This document shows, in pieces, positions 35,501-51,400 of a stretch of DNA of 64,000 bases (positions within the stretch are counted from its first letter, which is position 1; each line of letters starts with the position of its first letter). The stretch comes from Allacma fusca (Eukaryota > Arthropoda > Collembola > Symphypleona > Sminthuridae), in the NCBI GenBank assembly GCA_947179485.1, contig OX359247.1, positions 13,120,588 to 13,184,587 on the forward strand, given 5' to 3'. Below the pieces are notes generated by a model. The model made no database searches. It saw only the letters and a program-made list of their open reading frames with translations, and was not told the DNA's origin. The translations under genes were made by a program, and so were the position numbers.

Positions 35501-38500
35501 CAACATCGAGTATTTACCATACCAAGGGACTTGAACATTTCCAAATATTCGTGTAAAATATTTTGTCAGTTGGTTCAAATCCAAATATAAGATGTCTCCT
35601 ACCCCCACGCCAACGATGGTAATTAACACAATTCTGTAAACCATGTCAGGTGAGTGGTTGGGAAAGAAGATGAGCCTATAAAGTGGCCTGTACAATATAT
35701 TTATCGTGTATGTACTGCATATGTCATTTTTATTTTTCATAACTAACTTTCAAGTAATGTTGCCGTTGAAAGTGTTGCCCAATGTAAAGAAAGCATGTGT
35801 ATCTACATTCCATATCATATTTTTCGAAATTTTTAGAACACGTCAACATGAAATTATGCAGGGAAAAATCCAATGAGTTGTAAAATTATACGGGTGTAAC
35901 AAGAAAAGTGTGATGTAATTTGACTGGCAAAAAACGACAAAAAGGCTCTGAATCCGCTCAAGCATAAGATCATGGTTGAGTGGTTAAGAGAAGTTTTTCC
36001 AAGTGGCTCATATATGCAAGAGTGTAATATGTAACAAGGTTTGGAAATTTACACGTATACAAACATATAGATTTGTACTGTACTACTGTAACGTGTGTAC
36101 AAGAGTACATTCACTTCCACGAGAGTAAAAAATGTCCCATGTCCCATCCAAATGATCCAAATGTCAGCATTTTCTTCCTTGGCAAGCACCGCGTGTATTT
36201 AGCTCCATTTAGTGTGTTAATAGGTCCATATCAATCTTCAGATCAGTGTCGAATAGATGCAAGTGACTCATTGTTTTTGTGTTTGGAGAATATTACCTTC
36301 AAATAATCTCCAACGAGAAGGATGCACATTTTACTAATTCCTCTTATTCATAGTTGTAGTCACTTTTCTAGGTATGTCAATTATGTAGTGAAGGTAGATA
36401 CTAATGTGACATAAGGGAGGTAATCCTAGCTCGTGATATAAGACTCTTATAATAAGACAGCAGACAACATACCCTTGCAACCTTAAAAATGATCGAATAT
36501 GGAAATGCTCTTTCGCTTGTACTCTCCTATCCATATCCTTTAATGGCTCAAGTGGCTTATTGCTACCAGACTTTTCAGGTATGATAGTGTATAAATGCAA
36601 ATTTGCAGACGTTGATAGCATTCGAAAATACTTTTATTGCGCATTTTCAATGATACAATCACCAATTTACTAGGAGTCTATAGGGGCGGTCACTTTCTCT
36701 TGTGTCACTTCTCTGTCGCTCTGAATTTTCACAAGTCCATTTCCACAACAAGGAAAAAATTATCTTTTGAGAATTAAAGCTGAAACTTATCAATATCAAC
36801 GTAAATTCCAAACAGTCTTTTGACTCTTTGAATAAAAAGAGCGTCAAGTTATTGCTATCTGCACTTTTTCTCCCAATAGTTTCTCTACGTTATATTTGTA
36901 TGAGCCAGTCCCTATACTCACTCTTCTTTGTCTCAAATTGCATACCTTTATGTGTTCTGTATTTTTTGTAATTTGTTTGTGTAGTTCTTAAACTGTAGCC
37001 GTGGTTCTGATCTATGATGCACTAAACTGTGTAATTTTTCTTGCACTGCTTCGTCAATTTTGCTGCAATGTTTAACTCTAACAAAAGCCATTGCTGGATA
37101 TTTACATTTAAGCCAATTAGCATAAGCCCCACGCCGAGCAAATTATTAATTGTTAAGAGTGTAAACACCCAAAGAAAAATGAGCAGACTTTTTGTGCTAC
37201 ACAATTTAAAAAACACAATTATGGGGCTATTCACTCTTCAAAACAATTTTTTCCTGTAATAAGCTATTCAAAGTATTTAAATGCCAAGACATCGGGAGAG
37301 GCTCTAGCTCCAAGTCCTTACTCCATTGTATGAATATGACAATATGACATTGTAATTTGTAATGCTGACGCCTAAAATATACTAAATCGAGGTTTCCTGG
37401 AACTTCTCGAATGAGAATCATTGAATAAATTTTTAACTTGCTCTAACATTTTTTTGTTTCGTTCAATTACGAAAAGTGGGAGTATTGCCTCCACAAAAAA
37501 AGGGAAGTCTGTGGGACTGACTTTAAGTTTTGAAGAGCAAGAGTCACATGTTGTTTTTAACTATTGGTACCTGCATCTTGACTTTAGCAATTAACTTCCA
37601 GTTTCAAGGTTTTCTCTCTTTCATGGACAATATTGATTTCTAATCGAATGAGTTGTAAATTTCTTCAAGGGAAGTCTGCGAGGGGATCCATGAATTAATT
37701 AAATATTCAAAGTTTCTACATTATACGAACATTTCAAACTTTTGCTTTTAACAATTCATACGCCTACAGAACTGGAATGCCCGTAAAATCCCTTGCCTAT
37801 TTATCCGACGTTCAAGTGTCCACATGAACAATTCAATGATGAATTGTATGTGATTATCTATGTACTTTTATATAAGCTATATATGACTGTAGGAAATACT
37901 GATTAAAAATGCAGTGGCTTTTCAAGGCGGGTCACAAATGACGACCATTAATCTTGAAAAGTTGACTGTGAGGAGATGGTATACTAAAGTAATGCTTACA
38001 CGTTGAAGTTAAACTTTTAAGAACCACGCCGTCCCCTTACAGAGACACATGGAAATAAATTATCATTATGCCAATCAAAGACGTAAGTCTTTTTTTTTTA
38101 GTGTAAGTCCATATTCGGTAACTTATCATAACAAACTGGCAGTAAGTGTCTATGGATGTCCTATAAGCGCTTCGGTGAAAAAAGTTTTTTTTTTCTTCAG
38201 AATTAGTTTATTGCACTTCAATTTTTTCTCTACTTAATTCCACTCCATATTCCCGTCCTAATAGGTTGTTCCTATAGGTTGAAATCATTAAATCAAATAT
38301 GTAGAGAGAAAATAAAGGTAAAGAACCCTGGAGACTCAAGGTGTACCAAATACTACTTAAATGTCTGAAAAGAGCTTGAAACTGAAACTTCCCAAGTACT
38401 AGAAACTAGTTTACTGCGGTCTAGCTCATCTCAGAAAACATCAGAGTAGTAGAGACTTGAGCTGCAACTGGCAATGACTAACATTATGGTGTCGGATGCA

Positions 38501-41500
38501 TTCCAAAAAAAGACATGCAAGGATATTTTGGATAAAAACTCCGTGTGCAACTTTTTCTCCTCTTTGTCCAACATTGGATCATATATGGTCATTCATATCC
38601 GTTGGTCATCTGATTGCATATAGCCAAAATTCTCTTTAGGGATCACATACGATCCGACAAATATGGTCAGGAACGAGCGGTGCTTTAGTGCGCTCTTTAT
38701 AGTACTTATATACGTTAATGCAATTACAGGTCAGGCCAGTTAGTAAGCGCTATGCTTTTAAGGTTACATATATATAATTATGTAGATATGTACATATGTA
38801 ACTTGGTATTGTTTCATGTACATTTGTACATATATGATTATACTTATATGGGCTTTTATATGCACAAGTGGCTCAAATTCTCATGACAAACCTGATACTT
38901 TAAATGTGGTTCATCCTAGACAGACATACGCATCGACGAATGCACATGCATAATTGGAGTAATAACTTTATAGTATGTTAGAATTTGTGTACATTCCCTG
39001 CAGAATGCAATTTGAACCTTCAATCTTCCACTAAGTGACAATAATGTAATAGGCGTTGGTACTTAAAATAATTAATTTAGAAAATGTTAGAAGCTGTCGA
39101 GACGATCATCAGGTAGCAGGCGGAGAAATCTTCCGAGCTACCAATGAGTAGCCTTGTTTCTACTTTTCTCATATAATTTGTGTACCTTCAATTCGTTTCA
39201 AAAATTTTACAGAGCAAAACTCGCGTGCGTAAAAATAATAGGGTTCGTTGTACTTGAATTTCAGAAAAATAATAATAATAGCTGTAATAATAACTAATCT
39301 CTACAAAAATGCTCAATTAAAACAGTGGTAACAAAGCTGTCAAGATTTTAAAGCCACACTTTTCCGTTTACGTATACTTTTACCTTCAAGTTTCTATCTC
39401 AGCTCTAACTATCTGTGTTAAATGTACGGATGAGTACAAGTATTAATACGTGGGAGTGTGTGCTCAAGTTTGTTTGTGTTATACAAACAAGAGATGATTT
39501 CGAGATAAGTATCTGACAGTAGTGCCAGTGTTATGTGTAAATATTTGGAGCCTTACACACTTATGTATGGGGTACTACAAAGCCTTTTTCTCCCCCTAGC
39601 CCTTGGAAGGTACAGGGGGGGGAAAAGAATTCGATTTTCCTATTTGTTAGCAAATTGTTTTCAGATGATCAAAATTTGATTCATTTCGCATGGCCTAATC
39701 TCTTGACACTCATATTAGTCCAGGATTTGGAGTAAATTTATTATATTTTGCACTAAAATATTAAAAGATTGATTTTTTTCTCAAATTTCAAAATTTTTAC
39801 ATTCAATTTCGGCTAATGTGAACCTAAATTAAAGGAATTCCCAACAGGAACAACTTGAGATCTCTCCGTTGAATATTTTCGGCACATGAGTCAATCATGG
39901 GCAGCTGAATTAGCTTGAAAAGGGTGAAACAGCTTCATCAGTCAGAAAATTTATGCATACATACATAAATTTCTGAGAAGTATGGGAAGAGGGCTATAGA
40001 CTATTATTAATTCCATTCTAGTCAGCGCAGGCATGTCACTGGCTTTCAGTGAGGTCAAAATTTGACCTAATATTTGACTACACTTTACAATTGCCTCCTA
40101 TGCTTGAAGTACTCACTGCATATAGGGCTCAAGTTGTGCTTGCTGCAAAGCCCTTTAAATTTGCTGCAGAGTATCTTAAAATTTTTCAGAAATCGTTCAA
40201 AAAACGTTCCGAATTTCACTATTTTACCAAAAAATCTTTTTACAATATGGAGATATTTATTTGTTCCATTTCCTCGACGTGTCAAGATTTGGGGGATATA
40301 AACAATTTAGGTAAATGTAAATTATTTTAAAATTTGGGAATGGAATATTTTTCTAAACTGAATACGTGTTATGGAGGGGGGGGGGGTTAAGGTTTTCCTG
40401 CATCCTGGTGTACCCATAGAAAAAAAAATCTTGCTGAGAAGTTTCCTTTCGGAGAAGTGAATGTGGCTGTAATTATACACAGAGATGTACCTTTACAGCA
40501 GCAGTGACAACTGACAACTAGAGTGGACGTATGTATAATTACGTTAATACTTTTCCGCAAAATACTGGAATAAAGCTGATGCCGTCACGGACAGAGCAGA
40601 AATAAATGTGAATGGCATGTGGCACTACGGCTCTCTTACAGAGATACGAGCCAACAATGCAATCCTTCTATATAACAATGTGAGGAGGCAAAGAGTCAAG
40701 AGCCCGACAATCTTGACTGTCAGTACATACTTCACATATTACATACATAAAACTTTTTTCATACATTTTACTGCATATTCCACAACTGATGATGGTCAGT
40801 GAAATGAGACAAAGATTTTCTAGGGCGATCAGCGAGGCATTACAACCCTTTCTGGTTGTCAAGTCTTCGCCCCCACTGTTCTCATATGAAGAACACTTGG
40901 TATGTACTTATGTATGAAAAAGTTGGTGTGTGAAGCTCACTATGTACGTCCATTGATTCCCTAGATCATCTCACTCAGTCTTTGGTGCTTTTCTTTCATT
41001 TTTAGTATCATGTACCTATAGGTACTTACATACCTACATGCCTTATTCTGTTCCCTTTATGTAACTATCGCTTCACTCCCGTTTGCTTTGTCAATATATT
41101 TTTCGTTGCTACTCCACTCCTACACCACTGTGCTAATAGATCCTCACCTGCCTAAACTCCATAGTGTGAACGTGTACGAGGATCTACAGATATCAATATA
41201 ATGTATGTTCTCAGATGTTTCAACAAATACCATTGTTTTTCATCGATGGTAGCAGCCCTGTTACTCCTTCCCAGTGTGTAAGGATATACCCATACTCAAC
41301 ATACAGTACAACTGATTGCTAGAAAAACACACTGGTGATGCTGATTCATTGAGCAAGCAAAAGTTCCTGTGGAATTGACTCATAATAAGAAGGGATACTC
41401 CAAGATGATGTGAACTTTATAAAGTATAAGAGGTGGGATTGAAATTAAGATTCTGTTTCTTTTGAGATTGCATTTGGCTCGGCGTCAGTTTGCCTTGCAG

Positions 41501-42367
41501 CTTTCGAGCAATAACTTGTATACGTGCTTTTGATCCTCCTCTCAAGCTCTCTTGTCAAGTTGAAACCTCAAGAGTGCTAAACAGCTTGGATATAGTCCCT
41601 CTTTGTTAAACTTTTTTTTCTCCTGTTGTTCTTGTGCCTCTGGATCTTCCTCTCCGTTTACACATTTATTTTGACGCTGGTACTAAATCCCTTTATCTGT
41701 TTCTGTCTTCTCCCCGACTGCACTGGGACCAGTGAGACATTTGAAGTGTGGGACATTTTTACAAAATAGTTTACAAACTTGTAAGCAATATGTGCATGGG
41801 TTAATAGCTCTACCCACAAAACATGTGTGAATAAAGTTTTTGGATCTATACAAATAAAGGCTGAGTCAGGGTAATGTGAGTTTCTCGTGTGTGGTAGACT
41901 TATTCGTGATTTGAGGTACTTAACTATAAGTTTCCGTTTAATTTAGAACTGTTAAAATTTAAACATTCAGATAGGGCTGCAAAAGACAAACAACATCTAA
42001 TTTTTTAGATTCCATCCGTCCCAATGTACAATGGTATTACAGATAGAGGACTATCTCATATAGGAAATTATTTTGAGTGAGGTAAATGTAAATGGATAAC
42101 TTGAGCCGGAAATTGTATCCAATTTATTTCCTATTCCTTGAGACTAGATACCCAACTATCAGTTGTACGTTCCCGTGAAGAAGTCATTTATTTACATTCA
42201 ATTGCATGCAATTATTGCAGTCCTGTACGAAATTACTACAAATATCGGGCTGTAGTTGTCCAACAAATACTCAAATGTCAAGAAGCCTACTTTGTCTGTA
42301 GTGGGGTTTTTGTAAGCTTCTGTGTACTGTACATATGTGACATTAATTATTGATTGGTTTTTGACAG
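32515..42367. other. Long gene-poor stretch (about 9.9 kb)
   Basis: I find no supported gene. Open frames here are short, with no family resemblance. It contains a 43-bp tandem duplication at 33,051-33,136 and, from about 38,770 rightward, the palindromic TACATATGTA / ATGTATGTACAT words that are common through the rest of the window. The right end must hold upstream exon(s) or the promoter of the gene starting at 42,487. Confidence 0.5.
33051..33136. repeat. Tandem duplication, two 43-bp units
   Basis: CGTATTAGA begins both units, and both end AATTTGCTACAAGTTCA; a few mismatches separate them. AATTTGCTACA appears once more near 33,503. Confidence 0.85.
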
Positions 42368-42486
42368 TTTGTGGTCGAGTGAATCAAAGGGAACGCCTGC
42401 AGAGTCGAAATTCATAATAGAATCAAACACACCCGTCTAATCGGATTAGCTGAAGATTCCGTCACCCTCAAAGTAATATCGGGGAA
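42368..42486 (+). other. Presumed 5'UTR part of the first coding exon, 366-aa gene
   Basis: An acceptor-like TGATTGGTTTTTGACAG ends at 42,367. Between it and the ATG the coding frame is closed by TGA at 42,451-42,453, so 42,487 is the first possible in-frame start. Whether the exon really begins at 42,368 or is a first exon with its promoter upstream cannot be decided here. Confidence 0.4.
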
Positions 42487-45400
42487 ATGTCAAAGCCACT
42501 GGATAAAAATGAGCTTCCGCCTGGCTCAAGGCTCTCACGAATGAAGGTGAGTATCACTATAACTTATGTACTGTCTACTTATGTATGTGTTTACAATTCT
42601 ATTATCTATAGATATTAGTTCGCTCACTTGAGCAAAGTATATATGTTACTGGATCCCGGGTGAGCCCACAATTGATTCTGGCTGACATTGAATATTACCG
42701 TGTCAGGTTAGGAGGATTATTTATCCAAATGTTTCAGACCTTGGGATGTTTAGCCTTCTGTGGCTTCTGCTTAGGTTAAGGTGTTCTTTTGATTTCGTGA
42801 TTCTCTACCGGGAGGAAAACATAACTACGAAAAAAAACCATGACCGAAACTTTTCGGACTGTCCTCAATATCGGGAAAAGGTACCATTCCCATTTAAAAA
42901 TTGGTCTTCCCCGTCCCGTCCACTCCCACCCGTCTTCCTTTTAAACTTGAATTTAGCTAATACCTTGATCTAATTCTGAAACTTTTTTCATTGACTGAGA
43001 GTGCTGTCAACGTAACATTCCAGGTTTGCTTTACCACTCGACGAAGCTACAGATAGTACGGACCCAAGTATAATGTAAACTGACTCCATGACAGTGACAG
43101 CTGGAGTGGAAGGATAATTAATTTTGCAAAAAAATAATTCAAAGGATGATTTACAGTGTATGTACTGCCCGTACAATATTTTTCTAACGACATCATTTAT
43201 TTTCCAAATCTTCTTTCCCCAGCACTTGTCTAGTAACAAGTGACATCTCTAAAGAAACACTGAGTATTGGAGTAATGAATAACATTTTTTTGTATTGATT
43301 GCACTTCATACGAAAGAGGTCAAGAATCTTCAGCAGAAAGAAGTAGCACGGGTTCTTTGTTGTCTGACTCCAGATGTTTGCAATTCGTAGAATTTTCTGC
43401 CCTTCTTTCCACGTTGCCACTTAATGTACATACATATGTAGTTGGAGCTCTGGGAAAAATTCATATACTTAAGGGATTTAACCCCTTTCAATTAAATCCA
43501 TTTTAATCTTTTCCTATATCACACTATCTCCAGACCAGAAGTCACAGTTACATAGGTGCTCCTCGTACTTATTGTCTGGAGTGCAGTAAAACCTCCTTTT
43601 GTAATAATTCTTGTAGGTAAATCAGCTAAAATATTGCCCTCATGTATGAAGGGTGCATTCACCAGACAAATTACTTGCTAGAGAGAAATCAATCGTGTCG
43701 TTACAGCGATAGCGCCCTTTTGCGAGATTTGGGATTTAGTCTTGTATTAAAAAAAATTCTCTATAGAGTTTTGAAATTAATACATATTTATGTATACACG
43801 AATTTTTGGAAACAAAATTGAGTCCTAAATTTCTGCTTCCAATCAAGTCCAACATACAATTTTATGAAAGATCGTATTTCTATGCAACGCAGTTATAAGT
43901 TATTACTTCAAACAAGAATGATCACTCAGATTAAACTTGTTAATCTATTATCAAATTGCTGAGTAACATCTGATGTTATCTTAAGTAATTTCCTATTTAG
44001 TTTATGAATTAGCAGATGACGAGATTTAAAGTCGAGGTACATACACGCTGTAAAGAATGGACTGTAAATTATATAATAATTTTTTAATAATTCGTGTACA
44101 TATTTGACCGAGTATATTTTTAATACACACAAACCTACTACTATTTTTAGCCATGAGCTGCATAGATGGATAGTGGAACACCTGCACACCACTCTTGTAC
44201 ATGCAGGGAGGTGTGTGTCATTAAAGGAGATTACATCTCAGATCACAATAATTTCCAAGACCTTTGTTTTAGAGTTAGATTTTCAATTTAGGAGACCTTT
44301 ACAGTGCCATGACGTGAAGCCCAAGAGGAGAGCAATATCAAATTAGACTTATATGTAATTACATGGCAGTCTCTCCAATCCTCACCAAAAATAAACTCCA
44401 TATCAGAGAAAACTGATGTGATTGCATTTTTTATGCCCTGGCCCTATCTAGATGAGATTTTAGATGACTCATTCAGTCACCAAGGTTAAGAACAAAGTTT
44501 TTTTTTTCTTCAGCGGAGACCAATGCAATGGATTGGACTGCACGTGGCCTACTACCTTTACCCTTTTAAGTCCGTGACAACCATTCCATTGTACACGACG
44601 GAAAAATTAAATTAGAACCACGTATGTCTTACCTACGTGCACTTTTTCTACAATGGCTTCGTCTCCCTGAAGACGAGTGTGTACACAGAGATTTAAGATT
44701 TTTTGTTTCACAAAATTAACTTGGCTTTTAATACTTATTTGAAGAGGGGTTGTTTTGTGAAGTTCACTTTTAGGAGGAGTTGATTAAATAGTAACTGGTG
44801 TGTATGGAAGAATCATTTAAAAAACAGTACGTCCACTGGGACATGGCTAGCATAACTATTGCTATATGTAGATATGTATGTAAGTGCATGCATGTCATGG
44901 AGCAAATGACTGCAGTCCGTGTAACATACATAAATTCTCTATGAAGTATAATGCATGAAAGCGCATGGAGTTGTAACAAATGAAAGTCTTACTTTGAGAT
45001 GGAACAGTGCTCAGAGCTGCCTCTTCGATGCCCTATTAAGGAAATAGTAAAACGCCTTCTATTTGCGTTTTTTCTCATCAAGGCTCCATTGAGAATGTTG
45101 TTATTACTGGGGTATAATAATGATAATAAACAACATGGGTCATATATTTGAAATACATGTGTACTCTTACCTCCTGCTTATTTCAGAATCGCTATCATTA
45201 CACAGAGCCTTAAAAAATTGCATTTCATCGCGCACAGTCACATGCTTGGTTTTTATGAGTAATATCATGGTACTTGGATTTGAGCGTGGTCCTGTCTCAT
45301 ATCCTCCCAATTTCCTATTGGTTCACACACAGGATTACTTTCCAGTTTTAACTCTAACTGCCGTATCCTAGTCAAATGGCAGCATACATTTAAGGCTCTG

Positions 45401-48400
45401 TAGTAATTATCTCGAGCAATCTGGGATTTCCATTCTTTGGGAATCAGCCCTTTTTTTGCTCTGTTTAGGTCTATCACCCATTATTGAGATATTTTGGGGA
45501 TGATGGTTACGTCTGTACCCACATATAAATATTGCCTCACTCTCCTGAATTATGAGTGTCTGAAAGGACTCCAACCACTACATTTAGGATTCAAAGTTTG
45601 ATGCATCGTTGAGATAATTTAGTTATTACCTTTCTTGTTCTTTTTACGTTTGTGGCAGTATAGGTTTCATTATTCATACCCCACAGAAATATTATGTAAA
45701 AATCCTATGAAAAATTATTGATGCTCGCAATCTTTCCTCATGTTTCATGCACAAAAACATTATTTAGTCTTGTAATAATGCTACCACTCAAATTGCTCAC
45801 TATATAATTCTCTGAATGCATTCAGGCAATACGCTTCGAGCTTACAGATAATATACGACAGGATAACTACCAAAATACGCCAGCTAATTTTTAAATGGTA
45901 TCAATTTTTGGTATTGGTAATTTGGATGCCACGCAATTGTGTGGGTTTATTTTACCTTTTGATGAAATAAGGCTATGTCTCGTGTGTCCGTCATATTCCC
46001 AAAAAAACTCAGCACGTTCAATTTACTGCTACCTTCCCTTAAACTTTTACAATAATTAAAGGATAATGTTCACAAGGACGAAAGAGCATATATGACCACT
46101 TATGGTTGCATTTGACATTGTGTGAAAATCAGTTAACCAGTGGATCCCCTATGTCACAACCTCGTAATTGCATTAAAGCTCACTTATATACACACACAAT
46201 GAGGGAAAGTTTGACTTTATTTGTAGTCTGACGGATTCCCTGAGATAATGATTTCCATAAAAATGGTCATTCACAACCAAGAAAATTGTTCCAAATGACT
46301 ATCAGAGGTTATTCAGATCATAGTTGATTCTCTCTCTAAATAGAAATTTAAATCCCTCGTGGGGTCCCAACCTCTGGGGTTTCTGTTCTGATGTGAATGT
46401 ACCAACTTTTGCTTTTAATTTTAACGTGTGATGACGTCCTCTGCTCTCTTTATCAAGTACGTGGACGTTTATCTGTAAAGAATTGTACTATAAAAAAAGT
46501 TTGCATGTTTATATAAAAACATGTACATCTGGAGTTCACAATCAGCAGGATGGCTTAAAAAAAAAACGGTTTTTGAGTCGACAGTCTATACTCAAGGGGT
46601 TAAAAGACTCAATTAATTTTAATAAAGTGGTTGTTGAATAATTTAAAAATTATAGGGAAAATTTTGAGTCCTGTAAAAGGTACAGTAATTATAGGTATGG
46701 TTCTATATAAATCCATAAAAATACGAAAGAATGTGAAGAGAATCCAGAACAGCAGAGCAGAGCAGAGCGGTTTAGGTTTTTTACCTTTTTTTAAAAGGTT
46801 TTTACTTGTGTAATCTGAAGCGCTTGTGTGAGTTTGGAGCATCTGCTGAGTCAGGGGAAATTAACATAAAATTACTTTGGTTGCTTACTCATTTCCTGGC
46901 TGCATGAGAGCCTTTAGGGTGTCTACTTGCATTAAAATTCGCTACACCCTTTAACAACATCAATGAAATTGCTACTTGCACCAGCTCACTCCATCAGTGT
47001 CTCATCCCCGCCTTCAAATCCAATCGTATTAGAGTGTACATGGGATTTGAAGACAGCCAGCTCAATTCGGGTTCATTTAAAGTTATTATTTCTACAAAGA
47101 GGCTGCTCATTTTCACTTACCTCCTTGTCATTCTTAAATAACCTCATATCCGCAATAATTGTGCTTCTTCTTTGACTTCACTGATCCTATTATTTTCGCT
47201 ACCTGGAGCTATTGATTACTGTAGGTTTTCCACTCTCTGGCTTAGTGTCAGACCCTAGACGTACATAGGTACATTTGTAGATACTGTAATGGTACCCTCT
47301 GTTTATGTATCTATCTTAATGACAAGTCTAAGCACGTACGAAATGATAAACATAACAAGCCCAGTAAGTTCTCAAACAAAATATTTAACTTAGATTGAAT
47401 GTCATGCTGAATTACACTTTTACTTCTTTTATTGTATAGGACGAAAAATCTTGGCTACTAAAAATCCAATGTGTTCTATGCTTTCTGAAAGCAAAGAACA
47501 CTTATTCACGCCAAGGGGCTTGTGCTTATGGGATTATTGAGCAAAGTTAAAGCACAAGGTGAAATTTTAAATGCTGAGAGATGTTATAATAATTATTACT
47601 ATCATATGATACTTTACGCCGTCTGGATAAAATGTAATACAATGTAGAATTATGTTTCCATTTTTAGTTTATGCAAACAATAGAGATAGGAAAAGGGAAA
47701 CCTCTGCATGTATAATTATTTTTACTTTACTATGAAGTCATTGCCGTGAATTTATATTCATTGCATGTGTAATTATTACCTCTTCGGAGGAGATATGTGA
47801 TTTATGTATGTTGACGTAGCAGTGCTGACTATATAGTTTAGCATGATCCCACACTGAAGGGATTATAAATTCCCTGGGACACTTCTCTGCTCATCCATGA
47901 TTCTTTAAAAGGAAACTAGTAATTAAAACCAAATTAAAAACAGGTTATAATAATTATCTCGTAACTCCCTCCCGCATGCTCAAGCTCAATAATGCTCTGG
48001 ATCTGAAAATACCTCATAAATCAATTCTTGGCAGTGAGGAAAATTATGGTACTGGTCTTTTTCTGTAATGATAATTGTTTCTGTTACATACATGGATGAG
48101 CAATCTCATTTTTGACATATGTAATGCGTTCAGTGATAAAAATCCGATGGGTTGAACAAACTTCAACTCTGAGCTCACCACTCTATACATTGTATCCCCA
48201 GAACATCACTCCAATGCATTTTCTCGAATGAGTGAAAACAATGTACTTTTAGGAATGTGAACCCAATCCAATTTCTTTTGTACACTAAGAAAACTGTATT
48301 TGTCATTATATTTCTGCAGATGAAGGATTCAAGTTAGGATTTGTTGGGAGAGAGAATTGAGTAGGGAAGAAAGGGAACTTGATAGAGGGTTTGGTATGGA

Positions 48401-51400
48401 TGCACATGATGCATTAGAGTAAGACCTGAGATGGACTGTGACATGTACCTTAGAGCAAGCAAACGTTTTATTTTGATTAGTAAAATATATGAATGGTTTC
48501 AGCCGGAAATACTTCCAACCTTGCTTCGCTTTTTTGCTTTTGATACGAGTTGCTTTGCCAAGGAGTAGCAAATCGTATCAGAGTAGATGGAAGTAGATTA
48601 TCTATGTATGTACATATGTATGTTGGGAGACAAATGCTTATTGTTAGTTAGCCTTTCAAAGCGGTCCGTTATCCTATGGTGCTATTGTTATTTTAAAAGC
48701 TTTTCGGGCAAAAAAAAATTGGAACGACTCCTGCTAGGCAGACAAGAGTTATTACAAGTTACTGACCGGCGGCTGGCAATATATAAGCAGGCCATTGGGA
48801 TGTTTACAAATATTAATAATATACTGCAAAGACCTGGGACTACTATTGTTTCTCTCTGGACAGAGTCCATTTGACAGTCATAGATCTTACTCTCACATGC
48901 ATAATGTATCCGTACATGTGGGTAGTACTAGTGGTGTACTCACGAAAGGCATTCATGTATTTATTTGTATTTATACGGTAGCAAGTAAACGCATATATAT
49001 GTACATATATAAATCTATGCTTGTGCATACGTAAAAATATCTCATATATACATATATAAAGACTCAACAGAGTTACTGTAATGGAAATAACGTATCGATC
49101 GGCCTTGGGTGAATAGTCCAGGTCCAGTCAAGCCTCTCAAGTAATGACGTGTATAGCGTCCAAAGTTTACATTTTAGAACCAATACAAAATACAAGCATT
49201 TCATTCCGTATGGCATTAAAAAGAGAAATTGGATGGAATCCCCATCCATCCTTTTTCTCCCTAATGCAAATATTATGTAAGTTCTTCGGGTGTACCACAT
49301 TCGTTTAAATTCCCCTAAAGTACTATACGGACTATACCCACGTGTAACGTACAGCCCCCACAATCAGTCTCATAAACATTGAAATGATGACTAAAATTAT
49401 TTTAAGAAAAACAAAGTGTACCTGCATATGTATGTATGTGTATACTTACACGCAAATGTAAGTACATGTAGAGAGCACTGTCATTTTACTAATACGGCTC
49501 GTACACCGGCTCATTTAACGAAGGCAATGGCATTGGACGCTGTATGTATATTCCCGTTCGTAACAACATCTGCCATTGATATTGTAACGTAAGGAGTTAA
49601 ATTGTGGCCATATTCTTGGAAAATTCCTATTTATCACAATGACGATCTTACACGTGAATTGTCAGTATAAGAGCAAACTTGTATAGTTATACTTTCTCAG
49701 TGTTTTCATGAAAATGTATATGTGAGAAACCTAATTCGTAAACTTTTTACCACATAGTTTAGGTTTGGATTTAAGTTGAAGGGATATGATATTGCATTAC
49801 AAATGCCCTTTTTGCGCGAGCATGACGAAACTCTTCGTGCAAAATTTTCCATGGAAGGCAGGTCCTATAAAACTGGAGAAGGTGAAAACTACCCGAAGCT
49901 CATTGTCAGTGAATACATATGGAAACGTTTTCCCTGGGCTTGTAGTGTGGCAATGACAAAAGAGGCATAAGTATATACACTGTAGTAATAGCACAATATC
50001 TACCGCGGGGCACCCACTAGGGTTCAGTAAAATAGACGGGTAGAACATACAGGTGCTAACAGTTTTCCTCTTGGACTTGTCTCATATCCTTGAAGTTGCA
50101 ATTTTGCATAGTATTGCTGATACAGTATCGGTCTGAACATCAGCGTGGTCACACAACGTTCCATAGCCAGAGAGTGACCGCTACATACAGTTCCCTGAAT
50201 TTCTTTAGTGTTATCTGGATCATACTATTATCTTTTTATATACTAAACCACTGCAGGTCCCAGTTCTCTTCCGACATCCTCCTCCTAAGATGTATTTAAT
50301 ACAAGCCAGGAGGGACCGTCATTAATTTAAAGTAATTAACCAACACTACCGTACTAAAACATCTAAGAGACTCCGTAAAAGTTGTGAAAAAGTGCTGCAC
50401 TCAATATTATGACTGTGACGTTAGCAGCAGAATAGTGCTTTCCTCCCCGACACTAGTATTATTGTAACAAGGCTACCTGCAAACCATTAAAAAATTAAAG
50501 TCCTCAAAGCGGAAATGTTTGGTTATGCCTTGACAATGGATTGGGAAGAATTTAGGAAAAGGTTCCTAGAAGTTAAAACCCAGTAAAAGTTGACGTTGGA
50601 ATGTCTGTGAAGAAATTATTGTAGACACAAATTGCTTTAAAGTGTAATTAAAAACGTAGTTTTTGCCCGAAAAAAAAACAGTTATTAGTACTATCAGGGC
50701 CGACGTCTCACAAAAGAGCCAACGAAAATATTGACAAACTACAAGTTTGGGCGGATCAGTCGATGAAGTTCGTACAAAGACGGGTGTTGTGAAAATTAAA
50801 AGCATTCTGTAGAGCCTCCAGGTGACTTCATGACTCATGAATAAGGTTAGCTTGTGTGAGCAAATATTTGACTTTTGCAGCCTTCACAATGCAATTCTGT
50901 GGGAAATATCAAAAACCTAGCTAATTTGAAAATAATAACAACCTTAAAGGTCAGGTTGACACACTGTACTCGGGATTTTGTCATGTCCGGAGTCAGCTCC
51001 AGCCCTGTATGCACATACATACATAGCTGGCACACAGACTCTGTTTTTAATAGGAGGGTGGTATTCAATATGAGACCTCATTTCATGTGAAGTGCTGAGG
51101 AAACACTAATAAATTGCTTGGTGTACCATGAGCTGCAGTAGGGACAAAATAGCAAGTGTTTATTTCCTTCAGAGAGCTCGTGCATAATTTTAGTAACCAA
51201 GAGAATACACCTCAGGTGAAGCAGCAGTCTGCAATGTGAAGGTGCTGAAGTGCAGATAAGACTTAAATCATTCACTACAATCTCAAAAAGGTGAAGGTTT
51301 TAATGCTTTTCCTCGTGTGTACTTCTTGGGTGTGATACTTGTCCTAGCAATTTTAAAATCTTGAGAGCATCTGAAGGTTAAATATAAAAGAACGGACTCC

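Noticed and set aside
45265-45477. Minus-strand 70-codon frame with protein-like composition
   Set aside because: It lies in the large intron and has no convincing start, acceptor or family match.
49776-49970. Plus-strand 64-codon frame in intron 1
   Set aside because: No good splice borders in a matching phase and no recognised domain.
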